A stretch of DNA of 64,000 bases from Lutibacter sp. (GTDB taxonomy: Bacteria > Bacteroidota > Bacteroidia > Flavobacteriales > Flavobacteriaceae): positions 20,617-84,616 of the forward strand of contig JAKIVA010000005.1 in NCBI GenBank assembly GCA_021647265.1, given 5' to 3'. The position numbers were made by a program, and so were the translations under genes. Below the pieces are notes generated by a model, which saw only the letters and a list, made by a program, of their open reading frames with translations, was not told where the DNA came from and did not search any database. Shown here piece after piece: positions 51,085 to 59,087 of this stretch (within the stretch, counting starts at the first letter, position 1; every line of letters begins with the position of its first letter).

Positions 51085-52329
51085 ATGAAAGATTTATTTG
51101 AAAGAATAGTAAAAGATAAGGGTCCTCTTGGAAAATGGGCTAAACAGGCTGAAGGATATTATGTTTTCCCAAAATTAGAAGGAGAAATTTCAAACAGAAT
51201 GAGATTTAACGGGAAAGAAGTTATTACTTGGAGCATTAATGATTATCTAGGATTAGCCAATCATCCTGAAGTTAGAAAAGTAGATGCAGAAGCGGCTAAA
51301 GAATACGGTATGGCCTATCCAATGGGCGCTAGAATGATGTCAGGGCATACAAAATTTCATGAACAACTAGAACGAGAATTAGCTGATTTTGAAGAAAAAG
51401 AAGCAGCTTATTTAGTGAATTTTGGATATCAAGGAATGGTATCAGCTATTGATGCCTTGGTGAGTAAAAACGATGTTATTGTTTATGATATGGATGCACA
51501 TGCCTGTATTATTGATGGTGTTAGGTTACATCCAGGGAAGCGTTTTACTTTCAAACATAATGATATTCAAAGTTTAGAAAAGAACTTGCAAAGAGCAACT
51601 AAAATTGCCGAAGAACACAATGGAGGAATTCTGGTTATTTCTGAAGGTGTTTTTGGTATGCGTGGTGAGCAAGGAAAACTAAAAGAGATTATTGATTTAA
51701 AAAAGGAATATAATTTTAGGCTGTTAGTTGATGATGCACACGGTTTTGGAACGCTAGGTAAAGAGGGTAGAGGTACAGGGTTTGAACAAGGAGTTCAAGA
51801 CGGTATTGATGTTTACTTTGCAACATTTGCAAAATCAATGGCTGGTATAGGAGCTTTCTTTGCTGCTGATAAAGATATAATTCAATATTTACAATACAAT
51901 ATGCGTTCTCAAATGTTTGCCAAATCATTACCAATGCCAATGGTTAAAGGTGCATTAAAACGTTTGGATATGTTAAGAACAATGCCCGAATTAAAAGAAA
52001 AACTTTGGGAGAATGTTGATGCACTTCAAAATGGATTAAAAGAAAATGGATTTGATATTGGAAAAACGAACACTTGTGTTACTCCAGTATTCTTAGAAGG
52101 TGATATTCCTGAAGCAATGGCTATGGTTAATGATTTACGTGAGAATCATGGCATATTTTGTTCAATCGTAGTTTATCCTGTGATTCCAAAAGGAATGATT
52201 CTTTTAAGATTAATACCAACAACAAGTCATACATTAGAAGATGTAGCGGTAACTATAGAATCTTTTTCTGCAATTAGAACCAAACTTAAAAAAGGGATAT
52301 ATAAACGTATTGCAGCCACTATGACATAA
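51085..52329 (+). CDS. alpha-oxoamine synthase (serine palmitoyltransferase or cysteate acyltransferase type)
   Basis: A 414-residue fold-type I PLP enzyme of the alpha-oxoamine synthase family, which condenses an amino acid with an acyl thioester. The glycine-rich YLGLANHPEV and GARMMSGHTKFHEQLE segments, the DDAHGFGTLG motif, and the PLP-Lys in TFAKSMAGIGAFFA (Lys about 252) are all present. The family includes serine palmitoyltransferase (sphingolipids), 2-amino-3-ketobutyrate CoA ligase, 8-amino-7-oxononanoate synthase, and in gliding Bacteroidota the cysteate-fatty acyltransferase of capnine synthesis. The neighbouring cysteine-synthase-like gene favours the last. Its own gap and terminators make a separate transcript possible. 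Confidence 0.88.
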   Translation: MKDLFERIVKDKGPLGKWAKQAEGYYVFPKLEGEISNRMRFNGKEVITWSINDYLGLANHPEVRKVDAEAAKEYGMAYPMGARMMSGHTKFHEQLERELADFEEKEAAYLVNFGYQGMVSAIDALVSKNDVIVYDMDAHACIIDGVRLHPGKRFTFKHNDIQSLEKNLQRATKIAEEHNGGILVISEGVFGMRGEQGKLKEIIDLKKEYNFRLLVDDAHGFGTLGKEGRGTGFEQGVQDGIDVYFATFAKSMAGIGAFFAADKDIIQYLQYNMRSQMFAKSLPMPMVKGALKRLDMLRTMPELKEKLWENVDALQNGLKENGFDIGKTNTCVTPVFLEGDIPEAMAMVNDLRENHGIFCSIVVYPVIPKGMILLRLIPTTSHTLEDVAVTIESFSAIRTKLKKGIYKRIAATMT

Positions 52330-52344
52330 TTGTTTTAGCGTCTT

Positions 52345-52380
52345 AAAAAAAGCCTTTTAGAATTTCTAAAAGGCTTTTTT
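52345..52380. terminator. bidirectional terminator between the oxoamine synthase and Crp/Fnr genes
   Basis: Stem AAAAAAGCCTTTTAG / CTAAAAGGCTTTTTT with a 5-nt loop and A/T runs on both sides, between two convergent genes. Confidence 0.86.
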
Positions 52381-52408
52381 TAATTTATAGGTTATAAATT
52401 GACAATAA

Positions 52409-53095
52409 TTAGTAACCTTGAGATAAATTTTTAAGCGCATTTTTATTTATTATTTTAATTTTTTTGCTTATCAAATCAATAACACCATCTTTTTTTAAGT
52501 TCGAAAGTAATCTAATAGCTGATTCTGTAGCTGTACCAATTGTATTTGCAATTTCTTCTCTAGTTAAAATTACATCAATACAACCCTCATTATCTTGACC
52601 AAAAATTTCTTCTAAATTAAGTAATGTTTCAGCTAATCTATCTTTTACAGGTTTTTGAGCCATTTGAGAAACTAGAGTATTGGCTTCATTTAATTGATGG
52701 GATATATTTTTCATTAAATTTAAAGAAAATTGAGAATTTTCTTTAATGGTTTCTAAAATATCTCCTTTTGGTATAAAGCAAACACGCATATCTTCCAACG
52801 CTGTACAATTTAACCCTACAGGTTCATCACTTAAAATAGATCGTTGTCCTAAAATATCTCCACCTTTAATAAATTTTATGATTTGTTCTTTACCATTTGT
52901 ATTTAATTTAGTCAACTTACATTTACCATCTTTAATACAATATAACCCATTTATGGCATTTCCTTCCGTCATTAAATTTTCTCCTTTTCTAATTATTAAA
53001 GAAGTCTTATGCTCAGAAAATTTTTGTAACTCCTCTTTTGTTAGTGTTTTTATAGCATTAAAACTCTTAATAATACAATGTGAACAGTCTGCCAT
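52409..53095 (-). CDS. Crp/Fnr family transcriptional regulator
   Basis: A 228-residue regulator. The N-terminal cyclic-nucleotide-like domain (about 20-130) starts after a CSHC pair near residue 4 and has GDILGQRSILSDEP, and the C-terminal winged helix (about 155-225) has LTREEIANTIGTATESAIRLL as recognition helix. A second Cys is at about 65 and more lie inside, but a complete FNR-type four-cysteine cluster is not proven from sequence. The gene diverges from ccoI and the cbb3 locus, a common context for FNR-type oxygen regulators in Bacteroidota, and a candidate operator lies in the shared gap. Confidence 0.92.
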   Translation of the reverse strand: MADCSHCIIKSFNAIKTLTKEELQKFSEHKTSLIIRKGENLMTEGNAINGLYCIKDGKCKLTKLNTNGKEQIIKFIKGGDILGQRSILSDEPVGLNCTALEDMRVCFIPKGDILETIKENSQFSLNLMKNISHQLNEANTLVSQMAQKPVKDRLAETLLNLEEIFGQDNEGCIDVILTREEIANTIGTATESAIRLLSNLKKDGVIDLISKKIKIINKNALKNLSQGY

Positions 53096-53129
53096 ATTAA
53101 ATCAATTTATACTTAGTAGTAAATAAGCA

Positions 53130-53137
53130 CAAATGTA
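53130..53137 (-). promoter_or_regulatory. -7 promoter box for the Crp/Fnr gene
   Basis: TACATTTG on the minus strand, perfect TAnnTTTG, 35 bp before the start codon. Confidence 0.5.
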
Positions 53138-53146
53138 CAAAATTTA

Positions 53147-53160
53147 ATGATATTTGTCAT
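53147..53160. promoter_or_regulatory. weak FNR-type site between the regulator gene and ccoI
   Basis: ATGAT-ATTT-GTCAT, one change from the ATGAT-N4-ATCAT palindrome seen upstream of ccoS. A second inverted repeat TTCATT-N7-AATGAA lies at 53161-53179, next to the ccoI -7 box. Confidence 0.35.
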
Positions 53161-53179
53161 TTCATTCATAATAAATGAA

Positions 53180-53187
53180 TAGTTTTG
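53180..53187 (+). promoter_or_regulatory. -7 promoter box for ccoI
   Basis: TAGTTTTG, perfect consensus, 22 bp before the ccoI start. Confidence 0.5.
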
Positions 53188-53209
53188 TGATGATTTTTTT
53201 TAAAAGAAT

Positions 53210-55579
53210 ATGAGTTTAAATAGTTGTTATCATTGTGGAGCAGATTGTGGTAAAAAGCCAATAGTTTTTAACGAAAAAAACTTTTGTTGCAATGGCTGTA
53301 AAACGGTTTATGAGATATTAAATGTAAACGAGTTAAATTGTTATTACGATTTACAAGCTACACCAGGAACAATTCCTACCGAAATTAAAGGGAAATACAA
53401 TTATTTGGAAAATGAGGATATTATTGAAAAACTTTTAGAATTTAGTGATGGAGAAACGTCAGTTGTAGAGTTTTACATACCAAGTATACATTGTAGCTCT
53501 TGTATTTGGGTACTAGAAAATTTAAATAAGTTAAATGGGGGTATAGCTACTTCTATGGTAAATTTTCCTAAAAAAACACTAAGGGTTACTTTTAAAAATA
53601 ACGAAACAAATTTAAAGCAACTGGTTGAGTTAATAACTTCTATAGGTTATGAGCCCTATATAAGTTTAGAAGATGCAGATACTAAAAAAAATAAAGTTGA
53701 TAAGAAATTAATTTATCAGGTATCAATTGCGGCATTTGCCTTTGGAAATATTATGTTATTATCATTTCCAGAATATTTTGCAGTACAAGAGTTTTGGTTA
53801 AATAGATACAAACCAATGTTTAGATGGTTAATGTTTGTAATGTCAATTCCAGTGGTATTTTATTCAGCAAAAGATTATTTCATATCAGCTTATAAAGGAA
53901 TTAAGCATAAAATTTTAAATATTGACGTTCCTATTGCTTTAGGAATTTCAGTATTGTTTTTAAGGAGCTCTATTGAAATTATATTAAATATAGGCTCTGG
54001 ATTTTTTGACAGTTTAACAGGGTTAATTTTCTTTTTATTGCTAGGAAAACTATTTCAACAAAAAACATATAATTTTTTATCATTTGAACGAGATTATAAA
54101 TCTTATTTTCCAATTGCTGTTACCATAATTATTGATGGAATTGAAAAAAATATTCCAGTAAAAGATATTGAAAAAGGGAATAGACTCTTAATTAGAAATG
54201 AAGAATTAATTCCTGTTGATGGAATACTAATTAACGGAAATGCAGCAATTGACTATAGTTTTGTAACAGGAGAATCAATACCAGTAATAAAAAAATCGGG
54301 AGATAAGTTATTTGCGGGTGGGAAGCAAACTGCAGGAGCCATTGAAATGGAAGTTATCAATACAATGTCTCAGAGTTATTTAACACAATTATGGAGTAAC
54401 GATGTATTTAATAAAAAGAATGAAATTACCATAAAAAACATTACAGATTCTATTAGTAAATACTTCACAATTGCCATATTAACAATCGCTTTTTTTGCAG
54501 GTATTTTTTGGTATTATTACAATCCGTCAATGGTCTTTAATGTTGTAACTGCTGTATTAATTATTGCTTGTCCTTGTGCATTGGCATTATCAGCACCTTT
54601 TGCAATTGGTAATATGTTGAGGATTTTTGGTTATAAAAAATTCTATTTAAAAAATGCAGAAACCATCGAGAATATTTCAAAAATAACAACCATTATTTTT
54701 GATAAAACCGGTACAATTACTTCAAATGATAAAACTAAAATTAACTATGAAGGAGATAAACTGAGTCTTGTAGAAGTTAGTGCTATAAAAAGCGTATTGA
54801 GAGCTTCTAATCACCCATTGAGTAGGTTATTGTATAAATATATTAAAGAAGAAACGTTAGATAAAGAGTTAACAAATTTTGAAGAAGTATTAGGTAGTGG
54901 TATAAATGCCACCATTAACAATATAAATATAAAATTAGGTTCGGCTAATTTTGTTGGAGAGAAATCACTAAAAACAAATGAAACAGCTATATATATAACG
55001 ATTAATGGTAAATTTAAAGGATGTTTCACCTTTAAGAATAGTTATAGAAAAGGAATGAAAGAGGTTTTTGAAACACTTTCAAAAACATATAAATTAATTA
55101 TTTTATCTGGAGACAATGAAGGAGAAAAACGATATTTAGAAAAATTACTGCCTAAAAACACTCAATTTGAATTTAATCAAAAGCCTGAAAATAAATTGGA
55201 ATATATTAAAAGCCTTCAGGAGAAAGGAGAGAAAGTGATGATGGTAGGTGATGGACTTAATGATGCGGGTGCATTAGCACAAAGTAATGTTGGAATTGCT
55301 ATTTCTGAGGATGTAAATGTGTTTTCTCCAGCTTGTGACGCCATTTTAGACGCAAAACTTTTCAACAAATTACCTAAGTTTTTAATACTTTCGGTTCAAA
55401 CAATTTCAGTAATAAAAGTGAGTTTTGTGATTTCATTTTTTTATAATATTGTGGGGATGTACTTTGCTTTAACAGGACAATTAGAACCTGTTGTAGCTGC
55501 AATTCTAATGCCTTTAAGTTCAATATCAATTGTTGTTTTTGTAACCATTATTACCAATTGGATCTCAAGAAAATTATAA
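53210..55579 (+). CDS. ccoI: copper P-type ATPase for cbb3 oxidase assembly (CcoI/FixI)
   Basis: A 789-residue P1B-type ATPase that supplies copper for the binuclear centre of cbb3 oxidase. A Cys-rich N-terminal region (CYHCGADCGKK, FCCNGCKTV) is followed by a heavy-metal-associated domain with IHCSSCIWVLE (about 85-97). The membrane domain carries the CPC metal site in IIACPCALALSAPF (about 448-461). Then come the phosphorylation Asp in FDKTGTITSND (about 498) and the hinge motif MVGDGLNDAGALAQ. The N-terminal zinc-ribbon-like part is typical of the Bacteroidota CcoI. It is the first gene of the cbb3 cluster and diverges from the Crp/Fnr gene. Confidence 0.95.
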   Translation: MSLNSCYHCGADCGKKPIVFNEKNFCCNGCKTVYEILNVNELNCYYDLQATPGTIPTEIKGKYNYLENEDIIEKLLEFSDGETSVVEFYIPSIHCSSCIWVLENLNKLNGGIATSMVNFPKKTLRVTFKNNETNLKQLVELITSIGYEPYISLEDADTKKNKVDKKLIYQVSIAAFAFGNIMLLSFPEYFAVQEFWLNRYKPMFRWLMFVMSIPVVFYSAKDYFISAYKGIKHKILNIDVPIALGISVLFLRSSIEIILNIGSGFFDSLTGLIFFLLLGKLFQQKTYNFLSFERDYKSYFPIAVTIIIDGIEKNIPVKDIEKGNRLLIRNEELIPVDGILINGNAAIDYSFVTGESIPVIKKSGDKLFAGGKQTAGAIEMEVINTMSQSYLTQLWSNDVFNKKNEITIKNITDSISKYFTIAILTIAFFAGIFWYYYNPSMVFNVVTAVLIIACPCALALSAPFAIGNMLRIFGYKKFYLKNAETIENISKITTIIFDKTGTITSNDKTKINYEGDKLSLVEVSAIKSVLRASNHPLSRLLYKYIKEETLDKELTNFEEVLGSGINATINNINIKLGSANFVGEKSLKTNETAIYITINGKFKGCFTFKNSYRKGMKEVFETLSKTYKLIILSGDNEGEKRYLEKLLPKNTQFEFNQKPENKLEYIKSLQEKGEKVMMVGDGLNDAGALAQSNVGIAISEDVNVFSPACDAILDAKLFNKLPKFLILSVQTISVIKVSFVISFFYNIVGMYFALTGQLEPVVAAILMPLSSISIVVFVTIITNWISRKL

Positions 55580-55619
55580 ATTGCCCTGATTAATGGTAAA
55601 GATTGTATAATTTTACAAA

Positions 55620-55663
55620 ATGATAAATATCATATTATATGTTTAATTTTAAATATATATTTG
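55620..55663 (+). promoter_or_regulatory. FNR-type operator and -7 box upstream of ccoS
   Basis: ATGAT-AAAT-ATCAT at 55620-55633 is a palindrome with the TGAT-N4-ATCA core of FNR/CRP-type sites, with ends T and A changed from TTGAT/ATCAA. Its centre is 29.5 bp before TATATTTG at 55656-55663, which places it near -41.5 from the predicted start, the class II activation position. No other such match was noted near genes outside the cbb3 region. Confidence 0.5.
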
Positions 55664-55696
55664 ACCCAAATCAAAAACAAAGCTAGTAACTAAAAA

Positions 55697-55873
55697 ATGG
55701 AAGTAGTCTACATAACAATAGGCGTTAGTGTTATTGTCGCCATATTGTTCTTCATTGCATTTATTAAGTCAGTAAAATCTGGGCAGTATGAGGATACCTA
55801 TACTCCTTCGGTGCGTATGTTATTTGATGATGAATTAGTTTCAGAGAAGAAAGAGAAAGAACAAATCAAATAG
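55697..55873 (+). CDS. ccoS: cbb3 oxidase maturation protein CcoS
   Basis: A 58-residue membrane protein: one N-terminal helix (MEVVYITIGVSVIVAILFFI), then the conserved KSGQYEDTYTPSVRMLFDDE tail typical of CcoS. Required for cofactor insertion into cbb3 oxidase in other bacteria. Too short for a long-frame cut-off but clear by sequence and by position, 33 bp before ccoNO. The upstream gap contains the FNR-type site. Confidence 0.9.
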   Translation: MEVVYITIGVSVIVAILFFIAFIKSVKSGQYEDTYTPSVRMLFDDELVSEKKEKEQIK

Positions 55874-55906
55874 AAAATAAATAATTTAACAATTAATCAA
55901 ATAAGT

Positions 55907-58075
55907 ATGGAAAAAGAACAGTTTTATTATGATAATAAAATCGTAAAAATGTTTCTTTGGGCTACAATTCTATGGGGAATTGTAGGTATGTTAGTAGGGC
56001 TTACGGTAGCCTTACTTTTTGTTTACCCAGGATTATTAGAATTTGCAGGAGCTGATAATGCAATCTCTTGGTTGAGTTTTGGACGTTTACGTCCATTGCA
56101 TACCAATGCCGTTATTTTTGCTTTTGTTGGTAACGGAATCTTTCTAGGAGTATATTATTCAACCCAAAGATTATTAAAAGCAAGAATGTTTAATGATGTG
56201 CTAAGTCGAATTCATTTTTGGGGATGGCAAGCTATTATTGTAGCCGCTGCAATAACATTACCATTAGGGCTTACTTCAACAAAAGAATATGCCGAGTTAG
56301 AATGGCCAATTGATATCGCCGTTGTTTTAATTTGGGTTGTTTTTGGTATTAATTTAATTGGAACAATCTTAAAGAGAAGACAACGTCATATCTATGTTGC
56401 AATATGGTTTTATATAGCTACGGTAGTAACAATAGCTGTTCTTTATATATTTAATAATCTGGAATTACCAGTAACTGCATTTAAAAGTTATTCAGTATAT
56501 GCTGGTGTACAAGATGCAATGGTTCAGTGGTGGTATGGTCATAATGCTGTAGCCTTTTTCTTAACAACTCCAATTTTAGGATTGATGTACTATTTTGTGC
56601 CTAAAGTAGCCAACAGACCTGTTTATTCTTATAGATTGTCTATAATTCACTTTTGGACATTAATATTCTTATATATTTGGGCAGGCCCTCACCATTTACT
56701 ATATACTGCTTTACCATCTTGGGCTCAAAATTTAGGTACAGTATTTTCAGTAATGCTAATTTTCCCATCTTGGGGAGGAATGATTAATGGTTTACTAACT
56801 TTACGTGGCGCCTGGGATAAAGTACGTGAAAATCCAGTACTAAAATTCTTTGTAGTAGCTATTACGGGTTATGGAATGGCAACATTTGAAGGTCCAATGT
56901 TATCATTTAAAAATGTGAATGCTATAGGTCATTATACCGATTGGATTATTGGTCACGTTCATATAGGAGCTTTAGCTTGGAATGGATTTATGATTGCAGG
57001 TATTGTTTATTGGTTAGCAGCTAAATTATGGAAAACAGAATTATACTCTACGAAATTAGCGAATATTCATTTTTGGATTGGAACACTGGGAATTTTGTTT
57101 TATGCAATTCCATTATATGTTGCTGGATTTATGCAAGCATTTATGTGGAAACAGTTCAATCCTGATGGTACGTTGGTTTATGGGAACTTTCTAGAAACTG
57201 TAACTCAGATTATACCAATGTATGCAATGCGAGCCATTGGTGGTACCTTGTATTTAACAGGTTTTATTTTATTAGCATACAATGTTATTAAAACTGCCAA
57301 AGCAGGTTCAACAGTTGAAGATGAATTAGCAGAAGCGATGCCTTTGAAAAAAATTAGTGGACAACGAATTGCAGGAGAAGGTTGGCATACCTGGTTAGAA
57401 AGAAGAACGGTATTATTTACAATTTTAACTACTGTAGCAATTTTAATAGGTGGTTTGGTAGAAATAGTACCTTTAATTTTAGTAAAATCAAATATTCCAA
57501 CAATATCAAGTGTTAAACCGTATTCACCTCTAGAATTAGAAGGAAGAGATATATATATGCGAGAAGGATGTAATAACTGTCACTCTCAAATGATACGCCC
57601 TTTCCGTTCAGAAGTTGAACGTTATGGAGAATACTCAAAAGCAGGAGAATTTGTATATGATCATCCATTTTTATGGGGATCTCGTAGAACAGGACCAGAT
57701 GTACACAGAATAGGAGGAAAATATAATGACAATTGGCACTTTAACCATATGTTAGATCCACGTTCTACATCACCAGGTTCAATTATGCCGCGTTATTCTT
57801 GGATAATTAAAGATAATTTGAATGCTTCAGATATAGAAGCTAAAATGAGAGGTCTAGTAAAATTAGGTGTGCCTTATAGTGAAGAAGAAATTAAAAATGC
57901 CAAGCAAAGTATTTTAGCACAAGCAAAAGAAATTGAAAATAATTTAAGACAAGATCCTGAATTTGTTAAAAATTATGGCAATAGCAAAATTCAAAATAAA
58001 GAAATTGTAGCTTTAATTGCTTATTTACAGCGTTTAGGTACAGATATTAAAGCAAATAAGACAGCATTAAAATAA
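55907..58075 (+). CDS. ccoNO: fused cbb3 cytochrome c oxidase subunits I and II (CcoNO)
   Basis: A 722-residue fusion, as usual in Bacteroidota. Residues about 1-470 are CcoN, the catalytic heme-copper subunit with about twelve helices (LHTNAVIFAFVGNGIF, WYGHNAVAFFLTTP, GHVHIGALAWNGF supplies His ligands). After a linker near 480-500 and one membrane helix, residues about 540-722 are CcoO, a cytochrome c with CNNCH at about 556-560 and MPRYSW as the axial methionine region. It reduces oxygen to water with high affinity and pumps protons under low oxygen. Confidence 0.96.
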   Translation: MEKEQFYYDNKIVKMFLWATILWGIVGMLVGLTVALLFVYPGLLEFAGADNAISWLSFGRLRPLHTNAVIFAFVGNGIFLGVYYSTQRLLKARMFNDVLSRIHFWGWQAIIVAAAITLPLGLTSTKEYAELEWPIDIAVVLIWVVFGINLIGTILKRRQRHIYVAIWFYIATVVTIAVLYIFNNLELPVTAFKSYSVYAGVQDAMVQWWYGHNAVAFFLTTPILGLMYYFVPKVANRPVYSYRLSIIHFWTLIFLYIWAGPHHLLYTALPSWAQNLGTVFSVMLIFPSWGGMINGLLTLRGAWDKVRENPVLKFFVVAITGYGMATFEGPMLSFKNVNAIGHYTDWIIGHVHIGALAWNGFMIAGIVYWLAAKLWKTELYSTKLANIHFWIGTLGILFYAIPLYVAGFMQAFMWKQFNPDGTLVYGNFLETVTQIIPMYAMRAIGGTLYLTGFILLAYNVIKTAKAGSTVEDELAEAMPLKKISGQRIAGEGWHTWLERRTVLFTILTTVAILIGGLVEIVPLILVKSNIPTISSVKPYSPLELEGRDIYMREGCNNCHSQMIRPFRSEVERYGEYSKAGEFVYDHPFLWGSRRTGPDVHRIGGKYNDNWHFNHMLDPRSTSPGSIMPRYSWIIKDNLNASDIEAKMRGLVKLGVPYSEEEIKNAKQSILAQAKEIENNLRQDPEFVKNYGNSKIQNKEIVALIAYLQRLGTDIKANKTALK

Positions 58076-58081
58076 TACAAT

Positions 58082-58279
58082 ATGTTAAAATTTATATCGC
58101 ATAGTTTTGATGGTATGGACGGAATTGAAATATATCCTATTATTTCATTATTACTCTTTTTTATAGTTTTTGTTGCAATGTTTATCATTGTTATAAAACT
58201 CCCGAAAAATAAAATTGATGAAATAAGTCAATTACCTTTAGAAAACGAGACTAATAGTAAACAAAATAATTATGAATAA
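58082..58279 (+). CDS. ccoQ: cbb3 oxidase subunit CcoQ
   Basis: A 65-residue protein with one membrane helix (about 17-40) and a short charged tail, in the position and size of CcoQ, a non-catalytic stabilising subunit of the oxidase. It starts 6 bp after the ccoNO stop and its end overlaps ccoP by 8 bp. The sequence is too short for a firm family match, so the call rests mainly on context. Confidence 0.8.
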   Translation: MLKFISHSFDGMDGIEIYPIISLLLFFIVFVAMFIIVIKLPKNKIDEISQLPLENETNSKQNNYE

Positions 58280-58919
58280 AAATTCAGAAAATATATCGGG
58301 CTGGAAAAAGTTTATGAAATCCATGACTAAAGCCCATGAATTAGGAACCGAAGAAGATATAATGCTTGACCATGATTATGATGGTATTAAAGAACTTGAT
58401 AACGTACTACCACCCTGGTGGTTGTATGGGTTTTATATAACTATAGCAATTAGTATATTTTATATTACCCAAGTATTTTATAATTCAGATAATTACAGTC
58501 AAGAAAAAGAATATGCGGCTGAAGTAGCACAGGGTAAAGCAGAAGTTGAGCAATATAAAAAAGAGCATCCAGAATTATTTGACGATGCTAATATTGTGGC
58601 TTTTACTGATGCTGAAAACATAGCAAAAGGAAAAGAATTATTTACTTCTAAAACTTGCTCAGCTTGTCACTTGGCTGATTTAGGTGGTAGTATAGGCCCT
58701 AATTTAACAGATAATCATTGGATTTTGGGTGGAGGCGTAAAAAACATCTATAACACTATATCAAAAGGAGGAAGACCAGGAAAGGGTATGATTCCTTGGG
58801 AATCTACTATATCCAGAGAAGAAAGAATACAATTAGCGAGCTATATTATTTCAATGCAGGGTACACAACCAGCAACACCAAAAGCTGCTGAGGGTGAAAT
58901 AATTTGGCCTGAAGAGTAA
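58272..58919 (+). CDS. ccoP: cbb3 oxidase subunit CcoP
   Basis: A 215-residue subunit III of cbb3 oxidase. An N-terminal region with one membrane helix (about 55-75) is followed by a single cytochrome c domain with CSACHLADLGG (about 131-141). It carries electrons to the catalytic subunit. Proteobacterial CcoP has two heme sites; only one CxxCH is visible here. It overlaps ccoQ by 8 bp. Confidence 0.93.
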   Translation: MNKNSENISGWKKFMKSMTKAHELGTEEDIMLDHDYDGIKELDNVLPPWWLYGFYITIAISIFYITQVFYNSDNYSQEKEYAAEVAQGKAEVEQYKKEHPELFDDANIVAFTDAENIAKGKELFTSKTCSACHLADLGGSIGPNLTDNHWILGGGVKNIYNTISKGGRPGKGMIPWESTISREERIQLASYIISMQGTQPATPKAAEGEIIWPEE

Positions 58920-58981
58920 TAGTTTAAAACTTACTTCTCATTTTAGAATTAAGTTATAGATATTTTTAGTTAGTAGTAATT

Positions 58982-59074
58982 AGGCTGTTTTTAATTTTTT
59001 GTCACATTTGTATCTCTATGATTACTTATTAAATCATAAATTTACTGACTACATAAAATTATTAAAAACAGCCT
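58982..59074. repeat. 14-bp inverted repeat spanning the ccoP-ccoG gap
   Basis: AGGCTGTTTTTAAT (58982-58995) and its perfect inverse ATTAAAAACAGCCT (59061-59074) enclose 65 bp that include a further ATGATT/AATCAT pair. It lies in the 168-bp gap between ccoP and ccoG, and its right arm ends 13 bp before the ccoG start. Confidence 0.6.
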
Positions 59075-59087
59075 TATTTATTTAAGT

